Below, one piece after another: positions 1 to 6,020 of a stretch of DNA of 11,638 nt; the stretch's first letter is position 1, and each line of letters opens with the position of its first letter. This DNA comes from Baffinella frigidus (lineage: Eukaryota > Cryptophyceae > Cryptomonadales > Baffinellaceae), in assembly GCA_026770585.1 (NCBI GenBank), contig MU647617.1:40055-51692 (forward strand). The letters are read 5' to 3'. The notes under the pieces are model-generated. The model was not told the origin of the DNA. It saw only the letters and a list, made by a program, of their open reading frames with translations, and ran no database searches. Made by a program: the position numbers and the translations under genes.

Positions 1-57
1 AGGGTGTAGGGTGTAGGGTGTAGGGTGTAGGGTGTAGGGTGTAGGGTGTAGGGTGTA
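1..57 (+). repeat. Telomere-like heptamer array (AGGGTGT)8
   Basis: Eight tandem copies of AGGGTGT open the window, then the sequence changes to AAAGTGCACGCC. The unit differs from the canonical plant/alga heptamer TTTAGGG by two bases. The G-rich strand is the plus strand and runs away from the window edge, which is the wrong polarity for a left chromosome end, so this is better read as an interstitial tract. The same unit recurs near 2892-3014. Confidence 0.9.
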
Positions 58-138
58 AAGTGCACGCCAACAGCGAGAAAGAGAAGCTCCAAGACATCAG
101 TTTCTCGCTTTTCGCAGGTTGCCAGCTACTCCACCTTC

Positions 139-287
139 CACCAACCCTCACGATTGGACCAAATCGTCGATTTTAGACTTGAGATTTACCCTTGATTTAC
201 CCACACAGAGACCCCGGATCCGGGGTCTCTGTGTGGGTAAATCTCAAGTCTAAAATCGATGATTTGGTCCAACCGTGAGGGTTGGTG
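139..287. mobile_element. Foldback/MITE, CACCAACCCTCAC termini (copy 1)
   Basis: Near-complete inverted repeat of 149 bp. The outer 13 bp at 139-151 are the exact reverse complement of 275-287. The arms pair inward through the GATTTTAGACTTGAG segment to a CCGGATCCGG turn at about 215-224. The left arm carries an extra 11-bp TTGATTTACCC, a direct duplication of adjacent sequence. Flanks are CTTC and TTTC, a possible decayed 4-bp target duplication. There is no coding capacity, so it would be a non-autonomous element. A second element with the same ends but a different core is at 9873-10008. Confidence 0.75.
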
Positions 288-626
288 TTTCAGTCACAAG
301 TCATCAGTCCCGGGGGGTATACCTAGACGCCCAGAATACTAAATGGGCTCCTAGGTGCTACTATGCTCAGACAGTCTGCAATTTGAATGATGGATCCCGT
401 CAGACGTGCGACCCTCCCACAGGGTTGAACGACTTTACACTACGCAGTGGCCTTCCAAAGTTTTGGGGGCCCTAGATTTAGCGGTAACGTGACCAAATTT
501 GCACCAGAAAATCTTTAAAGTTAACTGCCCACAGGGTACGTTGACTTTTGATAAAGGTCCGTAGTCCACTGTGTGGGTGGTGAACGTGGCAACTTTCGCC
601 TTTACACGAGGTTGCTCAGGATGTCG
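288..626. other. No gene recognised
   Basis: A 66-codon open frame at 275-475 (plus) begins inside the foldback element and shows no recognisable domain. The interval contains a small ACCCT/AGGGT hairpin near 410-424 and one GTTGACTTTTG string near 540, a word that recurs across the window. I see nothing else that I can support. Confidence 0.6.
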
Positions 627-782
627 GGGATCTAATCCCGCCGAGTATTCATAATGAATACGATTTTGGTGTATCTTAAGGGGTATAAATAAGACAGTCG
701 TCTATATAGACTTCATTTAGAGCCTCAAGATACACCAAAATCGAATCGGAGATCCCCGAAATCGTATTCATTATGAATACTC
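627..782. repeat. Rearranged inverted repeat with GTATTCATAATGAATAC palindrome
   Basis: The left arm 643-678 reads a GTATTCAT/ATGAATAC palindrome followed by TTTTGGTGTATCTT. The right arm has AAGATACACCAAAATCG (726-742) and the same palindrome again (763-782), but a CGGGGATCT-containing block lies between them. On the left side that block is outside the palindrome. The arms therefore contain the same modules in different order, which suggests an old foldback element with an internal rearrangement. No clear target duplication was found. Confidence 0.6.
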
Positions 783-807
783 GTCCGGATGAGATCTGGC
801 GCAAATC

Positions 808-951
808 TCATCTCGGAAGATAACTGAATCAGCTCTTTTTCAATAGGAGGTTGCATAGGAAAAATTAGTTCAGGCATAGTAAATTTAATGAGGCCTCCTA
901 ATTAAATGGAAACGCTAATTAGGGAACTGATGCAGTTATCTTTCGAGATGA
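808..951. mobile_element. MITE family B, copy 1 (144 bp, TSD AATC)
   Basis: The terminal inverted repeats are TCATCTCGGAAGATAACTG at the left and its near-complement at the right. The element is flanked by AATC on both sides (804-807 and 952-955), a perfect 4-bp target duplication. The interior contains an inverted CCTCCTAATTA region and ends AACGCTAATTAGGGAACTG. It has no open frame. A same-length, clearly homologous copy at 1584-1727 has its own target duplication, which makes the boundaries secure. Confidence 0.88.
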
Positions 952-1049
952 AATCCAGCCGGGTCTTTCACACCAGTGCTCGAAACGAGGCGCAATACTC
1001 TCGCTCAAGCACCGGGAGGAGGACACGCACAGCAGTCAGTTAGCAATAA

Positions 1050-1208
1050 ATTATCAACCTCTCTGAGACAGGTTACGGACCTCACGATCGGGACGGGCGT
1101 GGAGGTCAAGAAGGTGCGCCCCTCCACTTAGCAGCCACCGGAGGCTTCACGGATACAGTCCATCTAAACAAATTTTACTCGAATCTTATCCATTGCCCTC
1201 AAACCTAA
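1050..1208 (+). pseudogene. Ankyrin-repeat fragment (plus strand)
   Basis: An open frame of about 52 codons without an ATG, bounded by TAA at 1047-1049 and TAA at 1206-1208. It contains GAPLHLAATGGFTDTV, which carries the ankyrin signature (G-x-PLHLAA-x-x-G at the first turn and helix). One repeat only is recognisable. After it the frame reads HLNKFYSNL and soon stops, so the repeat's second helix is lost. Ankyrin repeats are generic protein-binding modules, and no specific partner can be inferred. It lies between two copies of MITE family B, and most other ankyrin scraps here are on the minus strand. It may be an internal exon, but a gene remnant seems more likely. Confidence 0.55.
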
Positions 1209-1263
1209 CCGGAATTTCACCTTGAATTCAAGGGGAAAAGGTCCTCGGTCGCTGCCAAGTAGT

Positions 1264-1336
1264 CGGAGAGAGAGAACACCATTCTCGTCCTGGGCTTGAG
1301 CTTCCAGCTCAGGACTGAAATGATGCTCTCTCTCCT
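1264..1336. repeat. Imperfect hairpin with GGAGAGAGAG arms
   Basis: The left arm begins GGAGAGAGAG and the right arm ends CTCTCTCTCCT. The arms continue inward as CACCATT/AATGATG and GTCCTGGGCTT/CAGCTCAGGAC around a centre near 1302. Pairing is imperfect. No target duplication is evident. Just upstream, 1220-1233 is a perfect 14-bp palindrome (CCTTGAATTCAAGG). Confidence 0.55.
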
Positions 1337-1360
1337 AGTAACGCTAGACCTCATGGGAGG

Positions 1361-1455
1361 CAATCGCAAAAGTCAACCCCCCCCGGCCCACACCGTCAAC
1401 TTTTGGCGAAATCCTTCGACTTGAAGGATTGTGCCATTAAGTTGACTTTTGATTG
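1361..1455. mobile_element. Nested foldback with GTCAAC arms
   Basis: There are two inverted repeats, one inside the other. The outer arms (1361-1377 and 1441-1455) read CAATC..AAAAGTCAAC and GTTGACTTTTGATTG. The inner arms (1395-1416 and 1424-1446) read GTCAACTT..GGCGAAATCCTT and its near-complement, with a 7-base loop. A nine-base C run with GGCC separates the left arms. It looks like a small foldback element carrying the GTTGACTTTT word that recurs in the window. Confidence 0.55.
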
Positions 1456-1583
1456 ACCACCATTACGTCTAAAGTGGTTCCCGCAAGAGCTGGACGGGTT
1501 CTCTCGCGTAGTTCCCTCGAGCGCACACCCTTCACGCCCATTGTCCGACCACAACCTCCAACGTGACTCATGGCCAAGCAATT

Positions 1584-1727
1584 TCATCTCGGAACATAAC
1601 TGAATCAGTTCCTTTTCAACAGGAGTTTAAACAGGAGAAATTAGTTAGGGCATAGTAAATTTAATTAGGCCTCCTAATTAAATGAAAACGCTAATTAGGG
1701 AACTGTTTCAGGTATCTTCTGAGATGG
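1584..1727. mobile_element. MITE family B, copy 2 (144 bp, TSD AATT)
   Basis: Same length, termini (TCATCTCGGAA..) and interior order as 808-951, with scattered substitutions. AATT on both sides (1580-1583 and 1728-1731) is a perfect 4-bp target duplication that differs from copy 1's AATC, so these are independent insertions and not a segmental duplication. Non-coding. Confidence 0.88.
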
Positions 1728-1789
1728 AATTCACTGCAGCGCTAGACGAGGAGGCGTGTCTCCGCACCGGGACGGAGTTTCTGGGTACA

Positions 1790-1922
1790 CAGTCCCGTGT
1801 AGGATGGCCGGCGTGACTTTACCATAGGAGTTTACTGCCCCGTGTAGGATGGCCGGGGTGACTTTACCATAGGGGGTTACAGTCCCGTGTAGGATGGCCG
1901 GATTGACAGTACCATAGGGGGT
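1790..1922 (+). repeat. 45-bp tandem repeat, about 3 copies
   Basis: Units start at 1790, 1835 and 1880, each built as CCCGTGTAGGATGGCCGG followed by GTGACTTTACCATAGGGGGTT. The third is slightly truncated and more diverged (ATTGACAGT for GTGACTTT). A fourth, diverged start of the unit (CCCCGTGTAGGATGACCGG then AGTGACTT) stands alone near 2524-2551, about 600 bp away. The GTGTAGG core resembles the telomere-like heptamer used elsewhere in the window. Confidence 0.85.
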
Positions 1923-2230
1923 TCGTCATCCGAAGACTCGTCATCTTCAGAGACCTCAGGTTCCGGAGAGGAGTCGCCCCGCATTTTCCGCGCAAAGTCC
2001 TTGGGCGTTTCCTGCCGCCAAATGAACTCATCAGGTCCCTCTATGGATTCTATCTCAGAAACTGTCCATCTAAACGATTTCTGGAACGAACCGAACAGTT
2101 TTAAAGCTTCTAAATGTACATCATGGCTCCAGGCCCCACTGAAATCTGAGATGAAGTTCATGGAGGGACGTGATGAGAACGAGACGTTGGTGACAACTTT
2201 CTCGCAATGAAATTTACACATAATACACAT
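1877..2230 (-). CDS. Coding-like open frame with acidic Ser/Asp/Glu tail
   Basis: A 117-codon frame with ATG at the 2230 end. Residues 30-85 have mixed composition (for example LKLFGSFQKSFRWTVSE, then FIWRQETPKDFARKMRGD), then an acidic run EPEVSEDDESSDDE. The last 14 residues come from the 45-bp tandem repeat. I recognise no family. The opposite strand is also open across about 1894-2210 as a Ser-rich frame containing ETVHLNDFWNEPNSF. That peptide resembles TVHLNKFYSN in the ankyrin fragment at 1050-1208, so the coding strand is genuinely unclear. It could be an exon of either strand or a relic. Confidence 0.3.
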   Translation of the reverse strand: MCIMCKFHCEKVVTNVSFSSRPSMNFISDFSGAWSHDVHLEALKLFGSFQKSFRWTVSEIESIEGPDEFIWRQETPKDFARKMRGDSSPEPEVSEDDESSDDEPPMVLSIRPSYTGL

Positions 2231-2829
2231 AATGAGTTTTACCAGTAATATTAAAGCATTCGTTTAGTAATTTTGATTGAATCCAATGGCTTTAAATTAA
2301 AACCGTTTCCCTATGAGATCAACAGACAGCACTCCTCCGCCCGGCGATCCCAGCCAGTAAATTCTCAGAACAAAACTGACCCAGTTGCACGTGTGTGCTA
2401 TGTTGGGCCAAGACAGCACCACCCACCCCAACATGCCACACAGAAAAACCTGACGACTACACGCACCCTCGTGGTGTGCTGGGACAAGACGTTGGCCGGT
2501 GCAGGGTGTATCTGGGGATACTACCCCGTGTAGGATGACCGGAGTGACTTGACACAGTCACGTCCACTATACGGAGAGATAAGCCCGCACGTGCCCGCGG
2601 ATCCGTCCTCTCCGCAGTGAAGCCTTACTCGCACACGATGCCTCTGTGTGTCTCGAGCGCCCGAGCGGAGCCCGTCCCCCAGAGTGTGGGGGGTACGGTC
2701 AGGGTTTGGGGTAGCAGGGTTGAGGTGGTTGTACCCCCTTGGGGCTCCTGGCCAAGAGGGGCCAAATCTCCTGGCGTTGGCACCCTACGCCAGGTAGGCA
2801 TGCCTTTCTCTTGCAAACATCAAAGGCAC
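2231..2829. other. No gene recognised; weak hairpins
   Basis: The stretch is AT-rich to about 2300, then GC-rich. It includes a stem ATGTTGGG/CCCAACAT near 2400-2434, a CGGAGAG/CTCTCCG stem near 2575-2612 and the isolated fourth relative of the 45-bp repeat. Around 2730-2790 a sequence (GTACCCCCTTGGGGCTCCTGG.. TTGGCACCCT) resembles part of the ankyrin coding segment at 3037-3072, so it is probably a degraded duplicate. Open frames of 60-93 codons here have no recognisable domains. Confidence 0.55.
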
Positions 2830-3174
2830 CTAGGGTCGACCGCTTTTGGTCCCGGCTTCCACGAGAGAGTGAACCAGCGCGGGAGCGTACCGGTGTAGGG
2901 TGTAGGGTGTAGGATTTAGGGTGTAGGGTGTAGGGTGTAGGGTGTAGGGTGTAGGGTGTAGGGTGTAGGGTGTAGGGTGTAGGGTGTGAGGTGTAGGGTG
3001 TAGGGTGTAGGGTGAGAGTGCAAGGCGGGCGCGTACCCCCTTGGCGCTCTTGGCAAGGACGTTGGCACCCTGCTCGAGAAGGTAGGGCGAGATCTCCTCT
3101 GAGAAGGCCTCCGTGAAATGCAGCGGCGTCAGACCATCTTCGTTCTGCTCACATGATACACCCCCCCGGACATG
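2830..3174 (-). pseudogene. Ankyrin-like open frame with in-frame telomere-like repeat
   Basis: The frame is open from an in-frame TGA at 3175-3177 to TAG at 2830-2832 (about 114 codons) and has no ATG. It begins HVRGGVSCEQNEDG, then gives a clear ankyrin repeat: DGLTPLHFTEAFSEEIS, PYLLEQGANVLAKSAKG. It then runs through the heptamer array (3012-2893, about 40 codons), where the C-rich strand encodes a PYTLHPT heptapeptide repeat with variants. It exits into ALVHSLVEAGTKSGRP, which resembles the second helix and loop of another ankyrin repeat. The single TAA in the array (2916-2918) is out of frame. Whether this is an exon or a relic cannot be decided. The absence of ATG argues for an internal exon or a pseudogene. 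Confidence 0.5.
2892..3014 (+). repeat. Interstitial telomere-like array (TGTAGGG)n
   Basis: About 17 heptamers, mostly TGTAGGG, with one ATTTAGG-type variant (about 2914-2920) and one TGTGAGG-type variant (about 2986-2992). The G-rich strand is plus, as in every heptamer tract in the window. It abuts ankyrin-coding sequence on its right and ankyrin-like sequence on its left. Confidence 0.9.
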
Positions 3175-3398
3175 TCAGTAGGTCCATCACCCGAGCACGC
3201 CAGCATCACCAACTTGTTGCGACACGAGCGACTGTCCGTGCATTTCAGAGAGAAGAGACTTTTATTCAACGTATGACGTCGGACCATAAACTTAAGGTGT
3301 CCAGAGAGGGCTCGCACTAAGGACCTAACGTGCTCGAAACTAGATGTGCTTGCGACCAACGCCACCACTGCCGCAACGTGCTCCAGAGCGGTGCATTC
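3129..3398 (-). pseudogene. Coding-like frame truncated by a MITE
   Basis: This open frame begins directly at the target duplication of the 3399-3548 element and reads ECTALEHVAAVVALVAS, then FEHVRSLVRALSGHLKFMV. The first ATG in frame is at 3368. The alternating hydrophobic pattern (ALEHVAAVVALVA, HVRSLVRAL) is what helices of a solenoid repeat would look like, but no signature is complete. It overlaps the start of the ankyrin frame at 2830-3174 in another frame, so a frameshift or intron would be needed to connect them. Probably part of the same decayed ankyrin gene. Confidence 0.35.
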
Positions 3399-3548
3399 TT
3401 ATCTCAAAAAACAAGTTCTAAAACTCGTTTTCTTAAGTCAATTCCCCAATAAATTTGTCAACTTATGTGGAGAGTAAAGAATAAGTTGACGAATTTGTAG
3501 GGGAATTGACTTAAGAAAACGAGTTTTAGAACTCGTTTTCTGAGATAA
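3399..3548. mobile_element. MITE family C, copy 1 (150 bp, TSD ATTC)
   Basis: Long inverted repeat with termini TTATCTC, and arms of about 48 bp (..GTTCTAAAACTCGTTTTCTTAAGTCAATTCC). The pairing continues imperfectly inward to GTCAACTTAT/ATAAGTTGAC around a GTGGAGAGTAAAGA loop. ATTC flanks both sides (3395-3398 and 3549-3552). The copy at 10207-10356 has the same length and a different target duplication. The left terminus has three substitutions (AAAAAACAAG) against the right arm. It interrupts ankyrin-type coding sequence on the minus strand. Confidence 0.92.
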
Positions 3549-3552
3549 ATTC

Positions 3553-3680
3553 AATCGCGCGGAAACGTGGGTTCGGGGTGGGGCGGGTGCCTTGGCATGG
3601 ACGTTGACCCCCGCGCGTAGCAGCGCCTTTGCGACCTGCACGAGGGGGGGTGGGGGCGGGCATTCAGAACTCTCATCCGG
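3553..3680 (-). pseudogene. Ankyrin fragment split by MITE C
   Basis: The minus frame reads VAKALLRAGVNVHAKAPAPP, the second helix and finger loop of an ankyrin repeat (A-x-x-LLxAGxxVxAK). It is preceded by a Pro-run and followed, after THVSARLN, directly by the MITE at 3548. An upstream portion IVYPDESSECP is encoded up to the TTAA-flanked element at 3806. Removing the MITE and one ATTC leaves an open frame, but not the frame of the 3129-3398 segment, so further decay or an intron must be assumed. Confidence 0.5.
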
Positions 3681-3692
3681 GTACACGATTAA

Positions 3693-3806
3693 TTTCAAAG
3701 AAAATGGCCGATCAAACCGGATGGTGGCCCTAATCAAATTTACTTAGGGCCCTAATTAACCTTGGTCAAACTCCTATGGACAAATAGGGGTCCATTTTCT
3801 TTTGAA
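3693..3806. mobile_element. Family D element, copy 1 (114 bp, TTAA-flanked)
   Basis: The ends TTTCAAAGAAAATGG and CCATTTTCTTTTGAA form a 15-bp terminal inverted repeat with two mismatches. TTAA lies immediately outside on both sides (3689-3692 and 3807-3810), the target duplication typical of piggyBac-type elements. The interior has GGCCCTAAT/CAGGGCCCTAATTAACC-type symmetry. A truncated relative is at 8811-8905. Non-coding. The TTAA assignment rests on one copy, and TTAA is itself palindromic, so it could be part of the terminal repeat. Confidence 0.65.
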
Positions 3807-3810
3807 TTAA

Positions 3811-4014
3811 ACCTGTCCCCGGATTAACTCGCGGAGGACCTCGTCTGAAATTGCACCGCTGACGACACACACGGCATGCGCGTGCCATCAGTTGAGGATT
3901 GCCGAGCGTGATGAAGGTGAGCCTGTGGAGCAGACCCTGCAAAACAGCAACACTTCTAACGCTAACATCAGTCCACGGAGCACCCGCGCGCAAAACCGGA
4001 CTGTGAGCATTCAA
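3811..4014 (-). pseudogene. Degenerate coding-like segment
   Basis: Two minus frames alternate. One reads LRAGAPWTDVSVRSVAVLQG then LLHRLTFITLGNPQLMA. The other, after a TGA, reads VCVVSGAISDEVLRELIRGQV and stops. LRAGA is reminiscent of an ankyrin loop. The alternation between frames with short plausible stretches suggests a frameshifted relic, or short exons. I cannot assign a function. Confidence 0.3.
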
Positions 4015-4043
4015 CGTCTAGTCGTTGGGGACGCGAGCAGACA

Positions 4044-4140
4044 CGTTTGTATCGAGAGAGTCAAAACTTTTGTATCAAGAAAGTAAGGCCAACTTTTGTA
4101 TCAGGAAGGTCAGGTCTTTTGTATCATGAAAGTAAGGAAG
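4044..4140 (+). repeat. TTTTGTATCA minisatellite, 4 units of 23-26 bp
   Basis: Units begin near 4044, 4067, 4093 and 4116, each with CTTTTGTATCA (first unit CGTTTGTATCG) followed by a purine-rich AGAAAGTAAGG-type segment. An isolated CTTTTGTATCAC occurs again at 4539. It lies at the 3' edge of the ankyrin fragments on the minus strand. Confidence 0.75.
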
Positions 4141-4202
4141 AGAGACCTTCTTGTGACCAAGGCGACACGCGATGTGCAGTTCCGACTTGCACGCCGAGAC
4201 GT
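4141..4202 (-). pseudogene. Ankyrin fragment, second half of a 133-bp duplication
   Basis: The minus frame reads SACKSELHIACRLGHKKVSL, matching SALHIACRRGHKKVSL encoded 133 bp away at 4274-4335. LHIACRxGHxxV is the ankyrin core helix. The duplicate lacks the preceding helix and loses the frame soon afterwards in the minisatellite. The two copies differ by scattered substitutions, so the duplication is not recent. Confidence 0.55.
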
Positions 4203-4273
4203 GTTTTGCTTGTGTAAAGCACCAATTCAAATTCTGGGCAAAATGGCTCCAACGCCCCCCCCCCATCCAAGAG

Positions 4274-4411
4274 AGAGACCTTCTTATGCCCACGGCGACA
4301 CGCGATGTGGAGTGCCGAGTTTCCCGTCTCGTCGCGCAAGTCGCTGTCAGTCACCACCTCCTGTTCCAGCATCTCCTCGATCTTCTTCGTCTCCCCCTGC
4401 AAAGGGGTCAA
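4274..4411 (-). pseudogene. Ankyrin-repeat fragment with probable frameshift
   Basis: The minus frame LTPLQGETKKIEEMLEQ, VVTDSDLRDETGNSALHIA, CRRGHKKVSL spans the end of one ankyrin repeat, a loop and the start of the next. It is the best ankyrin match in the window. The only available start is a TTG. Just upstream, the sequence encoding KRLTIEKNG is in a frame one base off (GGTTGACCCC, where GGTTTGACCCC would continue NGLTPL), suggesting a one-base deletion. Downstream, the frame leaves the ankyrin pattern at a C8 run (4255-4264). Cytoplasmic or nuclear protein binding is the generic role. The specific partner is unknown. Confidence 0.6.
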
Positions 4412-5089
4412 CCGTTTTTTTCAATGGTCAAACGTTTGATGATCAAACGTTTTTGTTAGTGGTTTAAAGGGCCGATGGATTGTTATGTTTCAGTGCGCAT
4501 TAAGCCCCGAGGGAACCACCGAGGTTAAGGCTCATAGACTTTTGTATCACTCAACTCAAGGCGCAAGAGCCTGATGTAGGACCTGTCTCGAAAGTAATAA
4601 TAATAAGAAGAAAAAGCAAAAGAAGAAGGACCACCGAGTCGGGCGCGTTTCACACAATATCCTGATGTCGAACTCCATGTTTCTTTTTCTCGATCTGGCG
4701 AGATGCGCGCTCAGTGACATAACAACCAATCATTGCTGTGCTCCAGACGGGTCTTTCAACAGCCACGCTCCAAACGTGAGACACGCAGAACCTTGCCACG
4801 CCAGAATGATCGAGGGGAACCGACGCCTTATCCGCGCCAGATCTGGCGAGGTTGACTTAAGAATTCAAGGTGTTTCCCTTGAAATATGTCAAAAGTGGAT
4901 TTTTCGAGTGCCCTGGCGTGGCGGCTGTTGCAGCGCGAAGCGGAACATCCATGTGCGCGTGCGTTGATCCATGTTCAAAAACTTGTGAGGGGAACAAACA
5001 ACAAAAGTGTCCTTGACGCGGGAGAAATGGACCTGTTCGGGCGCTTGGAACCATGCGGACCAAGATCCTCGACGCAGGGGGGGGTGAGA
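4412..5089. other. No gene recognised; lysine-rich and palindromic stretches
   Basis: Two AAACGTTT palindromes lie at 4425-4450. At 4590-4640 an A-rich tract would encode a Lys-rich basic peptide (KKKKQKKK) in one plus frame, reminiscent of a nuclear localisation signal, but the surrounding frame has no recognisable domain. TTCAAGG/CCTTGAA makes a stem at 4863-4882. From 5008, TGACGCGGG and GGACCTGTTCGGGCGCTTGGAACCAT are repeated in diverged form at 5211-5258. Confidence 0.5.
4835..4848. repeat. Perfect palindrome CGCCAGATCTGGCG
   Basis: A 14-bp perfect palindrome equal to the two terminal repeats of the 5636-5753 element joined head to head with no interior. GATCTGGCG also occurs singly near 795 and 4690. 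Confidence 0.7.
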
Positions 5090-5500
5090 GAGAGTGATGC
5101 GTGAGAGAGAGTTTGTGATGAGTGTGTGTGTGTGTTTGAGTGAGAGATGAAGTGGTGAGTGAGTGAGTGAGTTGAGTGAGTGAGTGAGTGAGTGAGTGAG
5201 AAGAGTGAGTTGACGCGGGCGCGGGTGGTGTGGACCTGTTCGGCTGCTTGGAACCATTCGTCTCGCACCTTGGTCACTGCCTGCCTCCACACCACCCGCG
5301 CCCACGTCAACTCACTCAACTCACTCAACTCACTCAACTCACTCAACTCACTCAATCACTCACTCACTCATCACTCTATCTATCTCTCTCTCACACTCAC
5401 TCACTCATCTCTCTCTCTCCCGAACTCATCACTCTCTCTCCTCTCTCTCACACACACTCTTCTCCACCCCACTGAATCTCTCTCTCTCTCTCACACTTCT
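5087..5500. repeat. Microsatellite foldback (GTGA/GAGT arm, CTCA/CTCT arm)
   Basis: The left side (5087-5205) is purine-plus-T (GAGTGAGTGAGT, GTGTGTGT) and the right side (5311-5500) is its approximate complement (CAACTCACTCAA, CTCTCTC, CACACACA). The centre is an almost perfect stem: 5205-5233 and 5287-5315 pair with one mismatch (GTTGACGCGGGCGCGGGTGG type) around a 53-base loop. Long open frames across it are low-complexity artefacts. Confidence 0.8.
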
Positions 5501-5635
5501 CCACCCCACCGATTCTCACCGGCGACAACCCCACTCAATCCCTCCTTCGGAACCAGCACCGCCCCAGCTGCCCTGTCCCCGACCACTCCGACAAACCGCG
5601 GCTTCCTGGTTAACGCCGCCGCAGAGCGACGCTCG

Positions 5636-5753
5636 CGCCAGATTATTGGAGAGGGTCGCCAAAAGCCAATTCCCCCTCAAGGCAAGGCTTTCAAAAGTTC
5701 ACACCCGTATCCTCATACCGGTTAAAAAAATCACCCCCTCCTCCAATCTGGCG
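5636..5753. mobile_element. Family E element, CGCCAGATT termini
   Basis: The left end CGCCAGATTATTGGAGAGGG and the right end CCCTCCTCCAATCTGGCG form an imperfect inverted repeat, with a T/A-rich interior including a run of A at 5723-5730. The insertion is supported by a duplicate of the surrounding sequence (5991-6020) that lacks it: CCGCGGAGCG is followed directly by GCGCACACGAGCC there. Only a poor target duplication can be seen (about CGC/GGC). Confidence 0.65.
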
Positions 5754-5814
5754 TGGGCACACGAGCCAGTACACGAGCCCTGCCCCCAACCACTCCGACA
5801 AACCGCGGCTTCCT

Positions 5815-5979
5815 AGAGCGCTTGCGGGAAAACGTGGCCGATTTCAACGAGAAATATTTTCAGAATTTGTACCAGAATCGTTTAGATGGACCGGTTTCAT
5901 GTCACGTCCTGGTACAAAAGCTCTGAATTTCTGAAAACATTTCTCGTTAAAATCGGCCAAGTTTTCCCGCAAGCGCTCT
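5815..5979. mobile_element. Family F foldback, AGAGCGCTTGCGGGAAAA termini
   Basis: 165-bp inverted repeat with arms of about 50 bp. AGAGCGCTTGCGGGAAAAC is exactly mirrored at 5961-5979, and pairing continues through GGCCGATTT and AACGAGAAAT to TTTTCAGAA. The right arm has an extra segment of about 9 bases (AGCTCTGAA region). The loop contains CGTTTAGATGGACC, shared with two other loci. TA lies at both ends (5814-5815 and 5979-5980), compatible with a mariner-type TA site, but TA is palindromic and this proves nothing. Both arms are open in translation (RENxADFNEK), an effect of the symmetry. Confidence 0.75.
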
Positions 5980-6020
5980 ACGTATCGCCGCCGCGGAGCG
6001 GCGCACACGAGCCAGTACCA

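Larger units (their letters stand above)
5550..6020. repeat. Tandem duplication with one different insertion per copy
   Basis: A roughly 70-bp core, CCACTCCGACAAACCGCGGC + TTCCT.. + CGCCGCCGCRGAGCG + ACACGAGCCAGTAC, occurs twice. Copy 1 (about 5580-5772) contains the 5636-5753 element after GAGCGACGC and is uninterrupted at TTCCTGG. Copy 2 (about 5781-6018) is interrupted after TTCCT by the 5815-5979 foldback and is empty at the first site. Each copy thus acts as the empty-site control for the other. The plus frame reads PTTPTNRGFL at both copies, but I cannot show that it is a gene. Confidence 0.75.

Noticed and set aside
1-57. True chromosome end at base 1
   Set aside because: The G-rich strand runs 5' to 3' away from the edge. 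A left end would be C-rich on plus.
808-951. Introner-type elements (MITE-derived introns)
   Set aside because: Families B and C do not place GT and AG at the element/target junctions. Insertions into open frames are better explained as disruption, although transcript data would be needed to exclude splicing.
1790-1922. CRISPR array
   Set aside because: Units are contiguous with no unique spacers. The same holds for the 26-bp array at 11006-11161, and the context is eukaryotic.
2617-2898. 93-codon plus-strand open frame
   Set aside because: No recognisable domain, runs into the heptamer array, and lies antisense to the ankyrin-like frame ending at 2830.
5192-5725. 177-codon plus-strand open frame as a gene
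   Set aside because: Most of it is CTCA/CTCT microsatellite and the remainder crosses an inserted element.
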